Assembly: GCA_905479925.1 (NCBI GenBank)
Contig: CAJQOL010000184.1
Location: 1-33,801 of the forward strand
Source: an uncultured Kangiellaceae bacterium
GTDB taxonomy: Bacteria > Pseudomonadota > Gammaproteobacteria > Enterobacterales > Kangiellaceae
Direction: 5' to 3'
DNA: 33,801 nt
In this document: in pieces, positions 8,513-18,653 of the stretch
Numbering within the stretch: position 1 is the stretch's first letter
Layout of the letters: every line of letters begins with the position of its first letter
The notes under the pieces: model-generated
The model's database searches: none
Told to the model about the DNA's origin: nothing
What the model saw: only the letters and a program-made list of their open reading frames with translations
Program-made: the position numbers and the translations under genes

Positions 8513-9682
8513 TTGTCCCCCTTAGACTCTTTTGAACTTTTTTTGCCCGGTGCATCTAAGCGAGTACCGGTCTTTTATGTTGATAGTCAAATAGACTTTG
8601 AATCGGTTTCAAAGCAATGGCTTGATTTGCCTTTACTGGCCATCGATACGGAGTTTGAGAGACGAACAACTTACTTTGCTAAACTGGCGCTGCTGCAGGT
8701 TTTTGACGGGCAAGCGATATACCTTATTGACCCGCTTGAACTGTCGTGTACAGATTCTTTTAAGCAGGTAATGATTTCTGAAAGCACGGTTAAAATTCTG
8801 CACTCCTGTAAGGAAGATCTAGAGGTTTTGTATACCGAATGGGGCTGCCGAGTTGAAGGGTTATTTGATACCCAGGTCGCTTATCAATTTATTAATCAGG
8901 AACTTTCAATTGGTTACGCTAAATTGGTGGAAACCTTAACCAACGATGCTGTCGACAAAGAACAAACTAAGTCAGACTGGACGAAACGACCACTGACGGA
9001 TAAACAATTGAAATATGCGGCGATTGATGTGCTCTATCTGGTTAGGTGCTTCACGCTATTAAATGAGGAGTTAACGGATAAGAGCTATAGGCCTTTTTTC
9101 GAACAGGAATGCAAAGAGTTGTGTGTCAATGCAGCAGCTCGAGCGGACAACTTATCAGACTATCGTGACGCAAATGACGTTTGGCATCTAGACGCTGAAC
9201 AGCTTGCTTTATTTAAAGCTTTATTTGATTGGCGAGAAAAAGTCGCACGCACAGATAATAGAACCAAAAATCATATTATAAGAGACCAGGGTTTGGTGGA
9301 AATTGCACAGCGCCAGCCTAGCTCGATAACTCAAATTAAAAAAATTAATGACATTCACCCGCGCTCTATTCGTCTTTATTCGGAACAGTGGCTAACACTT
9401 ATACAAGCGCATCAGAAAACGCCTTTTGCTGCCCTCGAAGTGGTGGTCGATCCGAGAAATGTGGATGTTAATAAGCAGTTTTCTCAAAAAATAGAGAGTA
9501 TCGTCAAACAAGTAGCCAAGGAAAACGAGCTATTAACAACGGCTTTACTTAGCAAGCGAATAATACGAAAGCTTGGTTATGCGCTTCTAACCGGAGCCGC
9601 TCCACCAGCCGCATGGAGCGGCTGGAGAAAGAAACTATTAAGTGAACCGATCAGCAGAATATCGAAACAATTTGTTAATTAG
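8513..9682 (+). CDS. rnd: Ribonuclease D
   Basis: RNase D is a 3'-to-5' exoribonuclease that trims tRNA precursors and other small RNAs. The DEDD-type active site is visible: AIDTEFERR (DxE), SCKEDLEVL, FDTQVAYQF and YAAIDVLYL (Y-x3-D). HRDC-type helical domains follow, around DWREKVARTDNRTKNHIIRD. The 389-residue length is near the 375 of E. coli. The only reasonable start is TTG at 8513, one base after the fadD stop, with weak ribosome-site sequence, which suggests coupling to fadD. fadD-rnd adjacency is conserved in gammaproteobacteria. Confidence 0.93.
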   Translation: MSPLDSFELFLPGASKRVPVFYVDSQIDFESVSKQWLDLPLLAIDTEFERRTTYFAKLALLQVFDGQAIYLIDPLELSCTDSFKQVMISESTVKILHSCKEDLEVLYTEWGCRVEGLFDTQVAYQFINQELSIGYAKLVETLTNDAVDKEQTKSDWTKRPLTDKQLKYAAIDVLYLVRCFTLLNEELTDKSYRPFFEQECKELCVNAAARADNLSDYRDANDVWHLDAEQLALFKALFDWREKVARTDNRTKNHIIRDQGLVEIAQRQPSSITQIKKINDIHPRSIRLYSEQWLTLIQAHQKTPFAALEVVVDPRNVDVNKQFSQKIESIVKQVAKENELLTTALLSKRIIRKLGYALLTGAAPPAAWSGWRKKLLSEPISRISKQFVN

Positions 9683-9777
9683 AGAGCAATTTTCGCAACA
9701 TCTCAGTTTTTTTTGATAGTATTGCCGGCATCAGTAACTCAATCCAGAGTTTGTCGCTATTAAAAATGAGTAATCAT

Positions 9778-10053
9778 ATGTTAGCCAGCGTTTATCGTAG
9801 CAATCTAAAAGACCAAATGTACCTTTACCTCACTAAGAAAGACGATTTTTCAAAGGTTCCGGAACCTTTGCTAAAGTTATTTGGCAAACCAGAATTCAGT
9901 TTACAACTCAACTTAGCTAAACGAGCAAAATTAGCGAGAGTTGAACTTTCTGAAGTAAAAAACGCCTTAGATGAACAGGGATATTTTTTGCAGATGCCGC
10001 CTGTCACCCACGAAAATAGAGCCGGCCAGATAACTAACTCAAAGGCGTTCTAG
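9778..10053 (+). CDS. ycgL: YcgL-domain protein
   Basis: This is a small protein of the YcgL/UPF0745 family. From the ATG at 9778 it reads MLASVYRSNLKDQMYLYLTKKDDFSKVP, matching the family start. The block EVKNALDEQGYFLQMPP near the C-terminus is also typical. In-frame alternatives at 9766 (ATG) and 9751 (TTG) would add residues the family lacks, and none has a clear ribosome site. YcgL has a known alpha/beta fold but no established biochemical activity; E. coli ycgL adjoins ycgM and ycgN near the min genes. Here it follows rnd directly. Confidence 0.88.
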   Translation: MLASVYRSNLKDQMYLYLTKKDDFSKVPEPLLKLFGKPEFSLQLNLAKRAKLARVELSEVKNALDEQGYFLQMPPVTHENRAGQITNSKAF

Positions 10054-10126
10054 CAAGGGCTTCGATTATTATCCGCAATCGCTGAATGGGAACTGTTTGG
10101 CGGATGTTACGCATTATCCAAGCGAA

Positions 10127-11164
10127 ATGGAGTTGTATTTGAATAAGTCATCAATTTTTAAACTGTTTTTTATTCTGGTTATGGTTTTAAACAGTGTGGT
10201 TATTGGGCCTTTATGGGCCTCGTCAGAGCCTGTTTCTGAGAAAGCCGATCCCGCAAGTCAATTCAATATTTGGAAAGTAGCGCTAAAAGATGACATGAAG
10301 CTTCAAGGTGCGTCTCCAGAGCTTGTTGACCAAATTGTTAAATCATTAACCTACATACCAAGGGTAATTAAACTAGATAGACATCAGCCGGAAGGTCGAA
10401 TGACCCATGAAACCTATTTGACTAAGGTAATTCCCCCTAGCAAAGTAAAAAAAGCTAGAGAACAATATCTACTAAATAGCGATAAATTAGCGACCGCAGC
10501 AGAGTTAACTGGTGTTCCAGCTCATTACATTGTCGCATTGTGGGGGAAAGAGACCAATTTTGGCACGATAACTGGAAATTACTCAGTTCCAAGTGCGCTA
10601 GCAACGTTGGCGTTTGATGGCCGCAGAGCATCATTTTTTCGTCGCGAGTTAATGGCTGCGGTTAAAATATTGGCTCAAGGCCACATAAAGCTTGAAGATA
10701 TGAAAGGATCTTGGGCTGGCGCAATGGGGAACTGTCAGTTTATGCCAACCAGTTTCTTGCAGTTTGCAGTTGATGCCAATAATGATGGAAAGAAAGACAT
10801 TTGGTCCGATAAAGATGATATTTTCGCATCGATGGGTAATTACTTGTCCAGATACGGTTGGGACAAGTCGCAAACTTGGGGTCGTCAGGTTAAATTGACC
10901 AAACCGTTTGCGGAGTACTCTATCGGTAAAAAGCATCGCCAGCCATTAACTAATTGGCAGTCATTAGGCGTACGCCGAATGAATGGCTCTGATTTACCTT
11001 CGGCGGATATTTCTGGCTATCTAATTGCGCCCGGAGGGGAAAAAGGGCGTATTTATATGGTATATCCTAATTTTGATATTATTATGAAATGGAACCGTTC
11101 TCATTATTTTGCGACTGGGGTTGGATTTCTAGCAGATAGAATCATTTACCCTCCAATTAAGTGA
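10127..11164 (+). CDS. Lytic murein transglycosylase, MltB family
   Basis: MltB-type enzymes cleave the MurNAc-GlcNAc bond of peptidoglycan in the periplasm, releasing 1,6-anhydromuropeptides. The ATG at 10127 gives a clean Sec signal peptide (MELYLNKSSIFKLFFILVMV, ending near LWA-SS). No lipobox Cys is present, so it is soluble, closer to a Slt35-like form. An in-frame TTG at 10097 is possible but would add a long polar N-terminus. The catalytic Glu is in ALWGKETNFG (E142 from this start). The family blocks GSWAGAMGNCQFMPTSF and DANNDGKKDIW (the latter an EF-hand-like, calcium-site segment) are intact. It is cotranscribed with ycgL and ycgM (16-base gap after its stop). Confidence 0.92.
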   Translation: MELYLNKSSIFKLFFILVMVLNSVVIGPLWASSEPVSEKADPASQFNIWKVALKDDMKLQGASPELVDQIVKSLTYIPRVIKLDRHQPEGRMTHETYLTKVIPPSKVKKAREQYLLNSDKLATAAELTGVPAHYIVALWGKETNFGTITGNYSVPSALATLAFDGRRASFFRRELMAAVKILAQGHIKLEDMKGSWAGAMGNCQFMPTSFLQFAVDANNDGKKDIWSDKDDIFASMGNYLSRYGWDKSQTWGRQVKLTKPFAEYSIGKKHRQPLTNWQSLGVRRMNGSDLPSADISGYLIAPGGEKGRIYMVYPNFDIIMKWNRSHYFATGVGFLADRIIYPPIK

Positions 11165-11180
11165 AAATAGGCGAATATCG

Positions 11181-11858
11181 TTGAATTTTTATACGAAGTG
11201 GTTTAACAGCGAGGACAAAGAGGGTAAAACCTTACCTTGGCCCTGCAGTAAAGTTGTCTGTGTCGGTAGAAACTATGTCGCCCATGCGAAAGAATTAAAT
11301 AATCCTATACCAAAAACTCCGCTGCTCTTCATTAAGTCGACTAATACTTTGGCCGACCTTGAGCAGCCTATCAAATTACCTCAAAGCAGCGAACAATGTC
11401 ATCATGAGCTTGAAGTTGCGATAGTGGTCGGTAAGCGGCTTACTAACGCATCTTATGAAGAAGCAACGGCAGCGGTTTTTGGAGTAGGTCTTGGTTTGGA
11501 TTTAACCTTGAGGGACCTTCAAAGCCAATTGAAAAATAAAGGCCAGCCATGGGAAAAAGCTAAAAATTTTGACGGTGCGTGTCCCTTGTCTGGGTTTATC
11601 GATTTTAACGGATCGCTTGGGCTCGATAAGTTAGAGTTTGCGATGAAAATTAACGGTAAAGTTGTTCAACGTGGCAATACTAGCAATATGATTTTTCCAA
11701 TTATCTCCCTTCTAGTTGATATATCTCGTCACTTTAGTCTGTTTCCTGGTGACGTTGTGTTAACTGGAACGCCTGAAGGTGTTTCGGCGTTGCATCCAGG
11801 TGATCTTCTAGAGCTGTCACTTAATGAGACAATACTGGCTACGACACTCGTAGACTAG
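11181..11858 (+). CDS. ycgM: Fumarylacetoacetate-hydrolase-family protein, YcgM-like
   Basis: The 225-residue protein aligns by eye with E. coli YcgM: VVCVGRNYVAHAKELNNPIP, PLLFIKSTN, HHELEVAIVVGKRL, LDLTLRDLQSQLKNKGQPWEK, and the C-terminal GDVVLTGTPEGV. HHELEVA and the LDLTLRD block supply the divalent-metal carboxylates of the FAH fold. Family members act as acylpyruvate hydrolases or oxaloacetate decarboxylases/tautomerases; the substrate here is open. The start is TTG, with no in-frame ATG upstream. The last codons (GTA GAC TAG) form the first copy of the downstream 14-bp repeat, so the stop is inside the repeat. Confidence 0.9.
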   Translation: MNFYTKWFNSEDKEGKTLPWPCSKVVCVGRNYVAHAKELNNPIPKTPLLFIKSTNTLADLEQPIKLPQSSEQCHHELEVAIVVGKRLTNASYEEATAAVFGVGLGLDLTLRDLQSQLKNKGQPWEKAKNFDGACPLSGFIDFNGSLGLDKLEFAMKINGKVVQRGNTSNMIFPIISLLVDISRHFSLFPGDVVLTGTPEGVSALHPGDLLELSLNETILATTLVD

Positions 11859-11933
11859 TGGCCTCAGAGCAACGGCGGTAGACTAGTGGCCGTAGAGCAA
11901 TGGCCGTAGAGCAATGGCCGTAGAATGCTAGCC
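11850..11933. repeat. 14-bp tandem repeat spanning the ycgM stop codon, six exact-length units
   Basis: Six 14-bp units tile without gaps: 11850, 11864, 11878, 11892, 11906 and 11920. Units 1 and 3 are gtagactagtggcc, units 4 and 5 are gtagagcaatggcc, and units 2 and 6 are diverged. Unit 1 contains the ycgM stop codon (11856-11858). The pattern suggests earlier 28-bp and later 14-bp duplication steps. The core GAGCAATGGCC is close to that of the other intergenic tracts. Confidence 0.9.
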
Positions 11934-12003
11934 TAAAACAGGTTAGACTGCGCACCAGCATTGTTTCAGTCTTTTTTCCAGCAACCAGTATAGAGGACCT
12001 ATT

Positions 12004-12489
12004 TTGTCGTCCATCACCAATAACGAAAGGTTTTGGGAAACTATCCCGTTTGACCAGCTTAATTCAAAGCAATGGGAACAAATCTGTGATGGTTGTGCTC
12101 AATGTTGCGCGCATAAACTGCAAGATGAAGAGACCGATGAAGTCTTTTTAACGAATGTTGTTTGTCAATATTTAGACCAAAACAAGTGCCAATGTTCTGT
12201 GTACGGTGACCGACATGTTCATGTACCTGACTGTATAAAAATTACACCTGAGAATGCAAAGGCTCTACCTTGGATCCCGGATACTTGTGGATATAAATTA
12301 TTAGCCAATGGTCAGCCTTTACCTGACTGGCACCCATTAATGACAGGGGATTCTGAATCAACAAAAAATGCCGATATGACGATAACTGGCAAAGTTATCA
12401 GTGAAGCAGATATTGATATAGATGACCTTGAAGATTTTATTGTCGAGGATAGTTATTTCAATCGTTTATGTCGAAAAATAGGTGCTTAA
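12004..12489 (+). CDS. ycgN: YcgN-family cysteine-cluster protein
   Basis: This 161-residue protein belongs to the YcgN/UPF0260 family. The motif CDGCAQCCAHKLQDEETDEVFLTNVVC (in two parts), then CQCSVYGDRHVHVPDCI, matches E. coli YcgN, and the spaced cysteines suggest a metal or iron-sulfur site of the YkgJ/CxxCxxCC type. The biochemical role is not established. The start is TTG at 12004, preceded by a strong ribosome site (agagga, 11992-11997) with six bases between; no ATG fits. ycgL, ycgM and ycgN occur together in E. coli, and the same trio is interleaved with mltB here. Confidence 0.92.
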   Translation: MSSITNNERFWETIPFDQLNSKQWEQICDGCAQCCAHKLQDEETDEVFLTNVVCQYLDQNKCQCSVYGDRHVHVPDCIKITPENAKALPWIPDTCGYKLLANGQPLPDWHPLMTGDSESTKNADMTITGKVISEADIDIDDLEDFIVEDSYFNRLCRKIGA

Positions 12490-12783
12490 TCGCCAATTTC
12501 AGACCTTTTAGTGATTAAATTACCTGATAAAACAGGATTAAAAGCCCCAGCGGCTGTTGTCTTAATTGCTTTTAAGAAAACAGAGCTCATTAGATTAAAA
12601 TTGAAGCAAATGACCTTCGTTTAGTTATCGTTTTACCTTCGCCTTCTGCGATATTCATTGAATTTAACCGAGATACTTAATCAAAGATCTAGTTTATCGC
12701 GCTATCTTGCTGAAAACTATGAATTAATCCATTTTTAGTCTAAACTGAGAGAGATTATTGAATAACCAGCAAAAGGTCGTTTT

Positions 12784-14712
<1,929 letters not shown>

Positions 14713-14800
14713 ATGTCTATGATTCATTTTCCAAGCGCAACCAATCGTCGGTTGGTGCTATCATTGTCCTGTGCGGTTAACTTAGTGAGGTTTATGTAGT

Positions 14801-15688
14801 ATGAATTCTGGTGACTTTTCATTCGTTATCATAATCGAAGCGGTTTTGCCTTTCTTTGTCCTGTCTATCGTATTGCTGCTCGTTATTCTGTCTGGGAGAA
14901 AGAAGTATAAAGAAGCATCAAAGGCGTTGATTTTGAACGTTAAATCCAGCGAAAAACGCGAAAGGCAACGTTTGATTGAGTTTCAAACTGAAAAACTGAA
15001 TATAGAGACAAAAGCGGCGAAAAAGAATGCCAAGAAAATTATCAATGACCGCAAATTCTTGGTAAGAAATTTAGTGAGTGGTCTGCTTGATAAAAATGTT
15101 GAAGCTATCAGTATGCTCAATCAAGATCTTGACCGGATTAGTTCACGTTATCACGGATTAAATGTTGTGGCACCTGAGCCTGTTGCTGTCGTGGAAGAAG
15201 AGCCAGAAGAAACCGAGGAAGAAATCGATTTAAAGGCTGAAGTAAAGAGTTTGAAGCAAGAAGTTCATGTTACTTTGACGACTTTAAACAATATATTCAA
15301 AGAATTTAGCTCGATGTTTGGTGAAGATGATATCCCTGAAGGGCAAATGAGTGTAGATCAAATAATCACTGCAATGGAGTCTTTTTCTGGTAAGAGTGCA
15401 GTTGCGGAGGAGCCATTAGACGAAGTTGATGAGGAAGAGGAAGACTCTGCAGACTCGTTGGATGACCAACTAGAAGAATCTCTGGCGGATCTAGGGCTAG
15501 CGGATGAAGGTGTGTTGTCTGAGGAAGGCGCGGACGAAGATGATCTCGATTTTTCAATGGACAGTGCCATCGATGATATTGACAGTGCTTTAGATGGGCT
15601 GGAACTTGATGCAGCTGACGACGAAGAACCAGATTGGGGTGACGCTTTCGCTGAATCTGGGGATACAATGGAAGGCGACCCAAAATAG
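14801..15688 (+). CDS. Acidic coiled-coil inner-membrane protein of unknown function
   Basis: I do not recognise this 295-residue protein. One membrane segment lies at about residues 8-30 (FVIIIEAVLPFFVLSIVLLL). A basic Lys/Arg/Glu-rich helix then suggests a cytoplasmic coiled coil (about 33-130). A second helix around EIDLKAEVKSLKQEVHVTL follows, and the last third is dominated by Glu and Asp. There are no catalytic motifs. GTGAGG (14785-14790) precedes the ATG. It lies 88 bases after the VWA gene on the same strand, and both have a single membrane span and an acidic cytoplasmic tail, so they probably form one operon and perhaps one complex (inference). A long-loop terminator follows. Confidence 0.75.
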   Translation: MNSGDFSFVIIIEAVLPFFVLSIVLLLVILSGRKKYKEASKALILNVKSSEKRERQRLIEFQTEKLNIETKAAKKNAKKIINDRKFLVRNLVSGLLDKNVEAISMLNQDLDRISSRYHGLNVVAPEPVAVVEEEPEETEEEIDLKAEVKSLKQEVHVTLTTLNNIFKEFSSMFGEDDIPEGQMSVDQIITAMESFSGKSAVAEEPLDEVDEEEEDSADSLDDQLEESLADLGLADEGVLSEEGADEDDLDFSMDSAIDDIDSALDGLELDAADDEEPDWGDAFAESGDTMEGDPK

Positions 15689-15695
15689 CCCTTTT

Positions 15696-15757
15696 AAAAC
15701 GAGCGACCATAATTTAAACAATTTATTGCCAAATCCCCCTCAAATCGCTCGTTTTTT
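15696..15757 (+). terminator. Long-loop terminator-like inverted repeat
   Basis: An 11-bp perfect stem, aaaacgagcga (15696-15706) with tcgctcgtttt (15745-15755), ends in a T run. The loop of 38 bases is unusually long. It lies 8 bases after the acidic coiled-coil gene and ahead of the tRNA promoter, the place expected for a terminator. Confidence 0.55.
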
Positions 15758-15798
15758 AGTCATATTAAAAATAAATGAAAAAACTTAGCAATTTGTTG

Positions 15799-15827
15799 TT
15801 GACACATTTATCGACCAACCGTATTAT
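15799..15827 (+). promoter_or_regulatory. Strong sigma-70 promoter of tRNA-Asp
   Basis: TTGACA (15799-15804) and TATTAT (15822-15827) are separated by exactly 17 bp. They are followed by a GC-rich discriminator (tgcgcc), as in stringently controlled stable-RNA promoters. Transcription should start near 15834, about 75 bases before the tRNA. Confidence 0.8.
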
Positions 15828-15851
15828 TGCGCCTCGCTGAAAGGCGGAAGC

Positions 15852-15880
15852 AAAAAGAACTTACTGAACGGTTCTTTTTT
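15852..15880 (+). terminator. Terminator-like hairpin inside the tRNA leader
   Basis: AAAAAGAAC (15852-15860) can pair with GTTCTTTTT (15871-15879) around a 10-base loop, ending in Ts. It lies between the promoter and the tRNA. A shorter hairpin (cgcct/aggcg, 15830-15834 and 15842-15846) precedes it. It could act as an attenuator or processing signal; the stem is AT-rich and so may be weak. Confidence 0.4.
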
Positions 15881-15908
15881 GAATTAAATTTCAAGCTTCA
15901 ACCGGTGC

Positions 15909-15985
15909 GGAGTGGTAGTTCAGCTGGTTAGAATACCGGCCTGTCACGCCGGGGGTCGCGGGTTCGAGTCCCGTCCACTCCGCCA
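15909..15985 (+). tRNA. tRNA-Asp (GUC)
   Basis: A complete 77-base cloverleaf is present. The acceptor arms are GGAGTGG/CCACTCC with discriminator G and encoded CCA. The D-loop is AGCTGGTTAGA, the anticodon stem-loop has GTC at 15943-15945 (CCGGC CTGTCAC GCCGG), and the T arm carries GGTTCGAGTCC. The sequence is very close to E. coli tRNA-Asp. It has its own promoter upstream and a terminator downstream, so it is a single-tRNA transcription unit. Confidence 0.97.
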
Positions 15986-15990
15986 TATTG

Positions 15991-16027
15991 AAAACGATTG
16001 AGACGTAAGTTTCAGTCGTTTTTTTTT
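15991..16027 (+). terminator. Rho-independent terminator after tRNA-Asp
   Basis: A 14-bp stem with two G-T wobbles, aaaacgattgagac (15991-16004) and gtttcagtcgtttt (16009-16022), closes a gtaa loop. A run of Ts follows to 16027. It starts five bases after the CCA end. Confidence 0.9.
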
Positions 16028-16087
16028 GCCTAAGCATTTGTTTCGGCATCATAGAGTTAGAGCCAATTACTCACAGAATCTAGTTTA

Positions 16088-16969
16088 ATGAATCAATATT
16101 CAGGCGAAATAGCGGCGTTAGTTACGGCTTTGTGCTGGGCTATCGCGGTAGTTCTTTTTCGTAAACTAGGCGGGCTTTTCACCCCGCTGACTTTAAATCT
16201 GTGGAAAGGCGGAATATCTCTATTAGGTCTCGCAATAGCTCTGTTGTTCATTCCATTTAGTTTACCTAATCCCACCGATATTATTTGGTTGCTTGCTAGC
16301 GGCTTAATTGGCATTGGCATAGGCGATACCGCATTTTTTGCCGCGCTAAACCGTATGGGAGAGCGCTTAACGTTGCTGGTTGCAGAAACACTCGCACCGG
16401 TTTTTACGGCGTTGCTGGCTCTAGCTTGGATAGTTGAGTTGCTTAGTGCCGTTCAGTGGTTAGCAATTGGAATTATCCTTTTAGGTGTCGATATCGTGTT
16501 AGGTTCGCGTAAGTCGCGCAAAACTAACAGCGACTTTTCTTTCGGAAGTCTAGCCTATGCTGCTTTAGCTGCGTTTTGCCAGGCCGCAGGCGCCGTTATC
16601 GGCAGAGATGTTCTAACCAACTCGGAAATTAACCCAGTGGTGGCGAGTACAATCCGACTTGTCGGTGGAGTTACTTTAATCACCGTTATGTTAGTCTTCA
16701 CCAAGCAAGCTTGGATGCCCAAAAAAGCAATGAATAAGCGGCAATGGGGTAGTTTATTACTAGCTACATTTATTGGCACATTCTTAGCGATGGTTTTGCA
16801 AACCTATTCTTTTGCTCATACTGAGGCGGCAATTGCTCAGTCTTTGTTTGCGAGTAGTATTATTTTCTCACTGTTAATTGCCAGAATACAGGGCGTGCAA
16901 ATTTCAACTCACGCGCTAGTAGGAAGCCTTATTTCTGTTATTGGCGTTGCTTTAATATTTTTGAGCTGA
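16088..16969 (+). CDS. EamA/DMT-superfamily permease
   Basis: The 293-residue protein is almost entirely hydrophobic, with about ten predicted membrane helices in two EamA repeats. The first is about 5-135, starting YSGEIAALVTALCWAIAVVL; the second is about 150-292 and contains the small-residue-rich YAALAAFCQAAGAVIGRDVL. The conserved early feature of DMT carriers (ALCWA near the N-terminus, RMGERLTLLVAETLAPVFTA in the fourth helix) is seen. Such carriers usually export or import metabolites such as amino acids; the substrate cannot be read from sequence. The ATG at 16088 lies 60 bases after the tRNA terminator, with no clear ribosome site. Confidence 0.88.
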   Translation: MNQYSGEIAALVTALCWAIAVVLFRKLGGLFTPLTLNLWKGGISLLGLAIALLFIPFSLPNPTDIIWLLASGLIGIGIGDTAFFAALNRMGERLTLLVAETLAPVFTALLALAWIVELLSAVQWLAIGIILLGVDIVLGSRKSRKTNSDFSFGSLAYAALAAFCQAAGAVIGRDVLTNSEINPVVASTIRLVGGVTLITVMLVFTKQAWMPKKAMNKRQWGSLLLATFIGTFLAMVLQTYSFAHTEAAIAQSLFASSIIFSLLIARIQGVQISTHALVGSLISVIGVALIFLS

Positions 16970-17153
16970 TTTGTCATTTTCTTGTATTGCTAATAAGTGG
17001 CGGTTTTAACGGCTTAATCACTAAGTAGTTAATAATTATTAAGGTTAAATTCTATTTGAGCTTTTAACATTAATTTCTTTGATTCAATCTTTTATTACGA
17101 TTAAACTCACTGACAGTTAGAGACGGTTCTGCCAGTATACAGTGAGGAAGCAA

Positions 17154-18350
17154 ATGCCACATTTAGCATCAAGAATGAGCAACGCAAAAGCCAGCGTAAT
17201 AATGCAAATTGCCGAAAAAGCAAAGATACTTAAACAGGAAGGCCACGACATAATTAGCTTTTCTGTGGGGGTACCAAATTTCTTGCCAGCAGAACATGTC
17301 TATCAAGCGGCAAGAGAAGCGCTTGAGAATGATAACGGACAATATTTGCCAGGAAGAGGAGAGGTTAAATTAATTGATGCTTACCTAAAGCGGTTAGAAA
17401 GAAATGGTTTCAAAGGGTTTCAACAGAAAAACATTGCATCAGGTATTGGAGCAAAACATGTCTTGTATTCGTTACTTTATGCATTGGTTAATGAAGGGGA
17501 CGAAATATTAATCCCGACGCCTTTTTGGACAACCTACCAAGATATTGCTGATTTGATTGGTGCTCAAACACAGCACCTTAAATGTTCTTCACAGCAAGAT
17601 TACAAATTGACCGCCGAACAATTAGAAAGTGCTATAAACCCTAAGAGCAAAGTATTCCTCTTCAATAACCCGTCAAACCCAACCGGTATGGTATATAGCG
17701 AAGCTGAAGTTAAAGCAATTGGTGATGTACTGGAAAAGCATGATCTTTGGATAATCTCGGATGATATTTACAATCGAATGGTTTTTGATGATATGGGGTT
17801 CCACCATTTGCTCAAAACAAATCCTGCTCTAGTTGATCGCATGATCATTATTGACTCGATTTCTAAGTCCTACGGGATGCCAGGGTGGAGGGTTGGTATG
17901 ATGGCGGGCCCGGAGTCTGTTGCTAACGCGATGGTAACTCTTAATAGTAATTCAATAACCAATATTCCTGGAGTTGTTGGCGCAGCAGCAGCGGCGGCAA
18001 TTGAAGGGCCACAAGATTTCGCCGATGAGATGTGTGTTGAGTTTTCAAAAAAGCGAGACCTTGTGATGCAAACAATGGCTAGGATAGAACTTGTTTCCTG
18101 TCCAAGACCTCAAGGTGCGTTTTATGCGTTTCCTGATATCTCGGCGGCTTTTGGAAAGCATCATAACGGCAGGCCTGTTGCTGATGACGTTGCTTTTAGC
18201 GAATTACTGCTTGAAACTAAAGGCGTCGCTGTTGTCCCAGGCAGTGCATTCGGTGAGGAAAAGTCGATACGTATTTCTTATGCCTGCCCGACGGAGCAAC
18301 TGGAAGATGGGTTGAACCGCTTCAGCGAGTTTTTTAACGAGCTAGTGTAA
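17154..18350 (+). CDS. Class I PLP-dependent aminotransferase, aspartate-aminotransferase-like
   Basis: This fold-type I aminotransferase has about 398 residues. The GTG at 17142 is in frame, but the ribosome site gaggaag (17144-17150) overlaps it and fits the ATG at 17154, which gives the usual MPHLASRMSNAKAS start. Motifs are SFSVGVPNF, GQYLPGRGEVKL, NNPSNPTGMVYSEAE (PLP-phosphate and ring contacts), DDIYNRMVF, and SISKSYGMPGWRVGM with the Schiff-base lysine K238. The distal substrate-carboxylate Arg is in RISYACPTE. The family includes aspartate, alanine and aromatic aminotransferases of the AspC-1c/AspB kind. Exact amino donor unknown. Confidence 0.9.
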   Translation: MPHLASRMSNAKASVIMQIAEKAKILKQEGHDIISFSVGVPNFLPAEHVYQAAREALENDNGQYLPGRGEVKLIDAYLKRLERNGFKGFQQKNIASGIGAKHVLYSLLYALVNEGDEILIPTPFWTTYQDIADLIGAQTQHLKCSSQQDYKLTAEQLESAINPKSKVFLFNNPSNPTGMVYSEAEVKAIGDVLEKHDLWIISDDIYNRMVFDDMGFHHLLKTNPALVDRMIIIDSISKSYGMPGWRVGMMAGPESVANAMVTLNSNSITNIPGVVGAAAAAAIEGPQDFADEMCVEFSKKRDLVMQTMARIELVSCPRPQGAFYAFPDISAAFGKHHNGRPVADDVAFSELLLETKGVAVVPGSAFGEEKSIRISYACPTEQLEDGLNRFSEFFNELV

Positions 18351-18653
18351 TTCGCTCGACAGTATCGCAACAGCCTATCCAGCTTTTCGTTGGTTATTGT
18401 GCTTATTTTTGTTAAAGGTTGTTACCTTTCCGTAGCAGCCTTTTAACTAACTTAGTTTTGTATGCACTTTACAGATTTGCCTTTCCCCGAGACACAATAA
18501 TTAGGTTGTCACGCCGGTTTATTCAGACATTAAAAAATCGTCAATCAATGCTTTTTTTGCTGGCTTCCAAGGGCGCTTTTATTGATAATACGCGCATCTT
18601 TACAGGAGCACTTATCTGGCTCCTTTCGGCCTTGATTTTAAAGTTGTTGTGAA
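18351..18653 (+). other. Spacer before sthA with a doubtful small hydrophobic ORF
   Basis: These 303 bases separate the aminotransferase and sthA. An open frame (TTG 18419 or ATG 18548, to 18652) would encode up to 77 residues, ending in a hydrophobic helix ([16 protein letters not shown]), one base before the sthA ATG. It has no ribosome site, no conserved motif known to me, and arginine/phenylalanine-rich content that can arise by chance. I see no clear promoter or terminator. Confidence 0.3.

Noticed and set aside
10070-10112. Inverted repeat atccgc/gcggat before mltB
   Set aside because: The stem is only six bases with a long loop and a bulge, and no T run follows; too weak to call.
15358-15710. 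Two overlapping minus-strand ORFs opposite the acidic coiled-coil gene
   Set aside because: They have the same cause: the acidic codon run read in reverse gives Ser- or Leu/His-rich frames without family resemblance.
18419-18652. 77-residue hydrophobic ORF before sthA
   Set aside because: It has a TTG start, no ribosome site and no recognisable family. Kept only as a doubtful note in the spacer entry.
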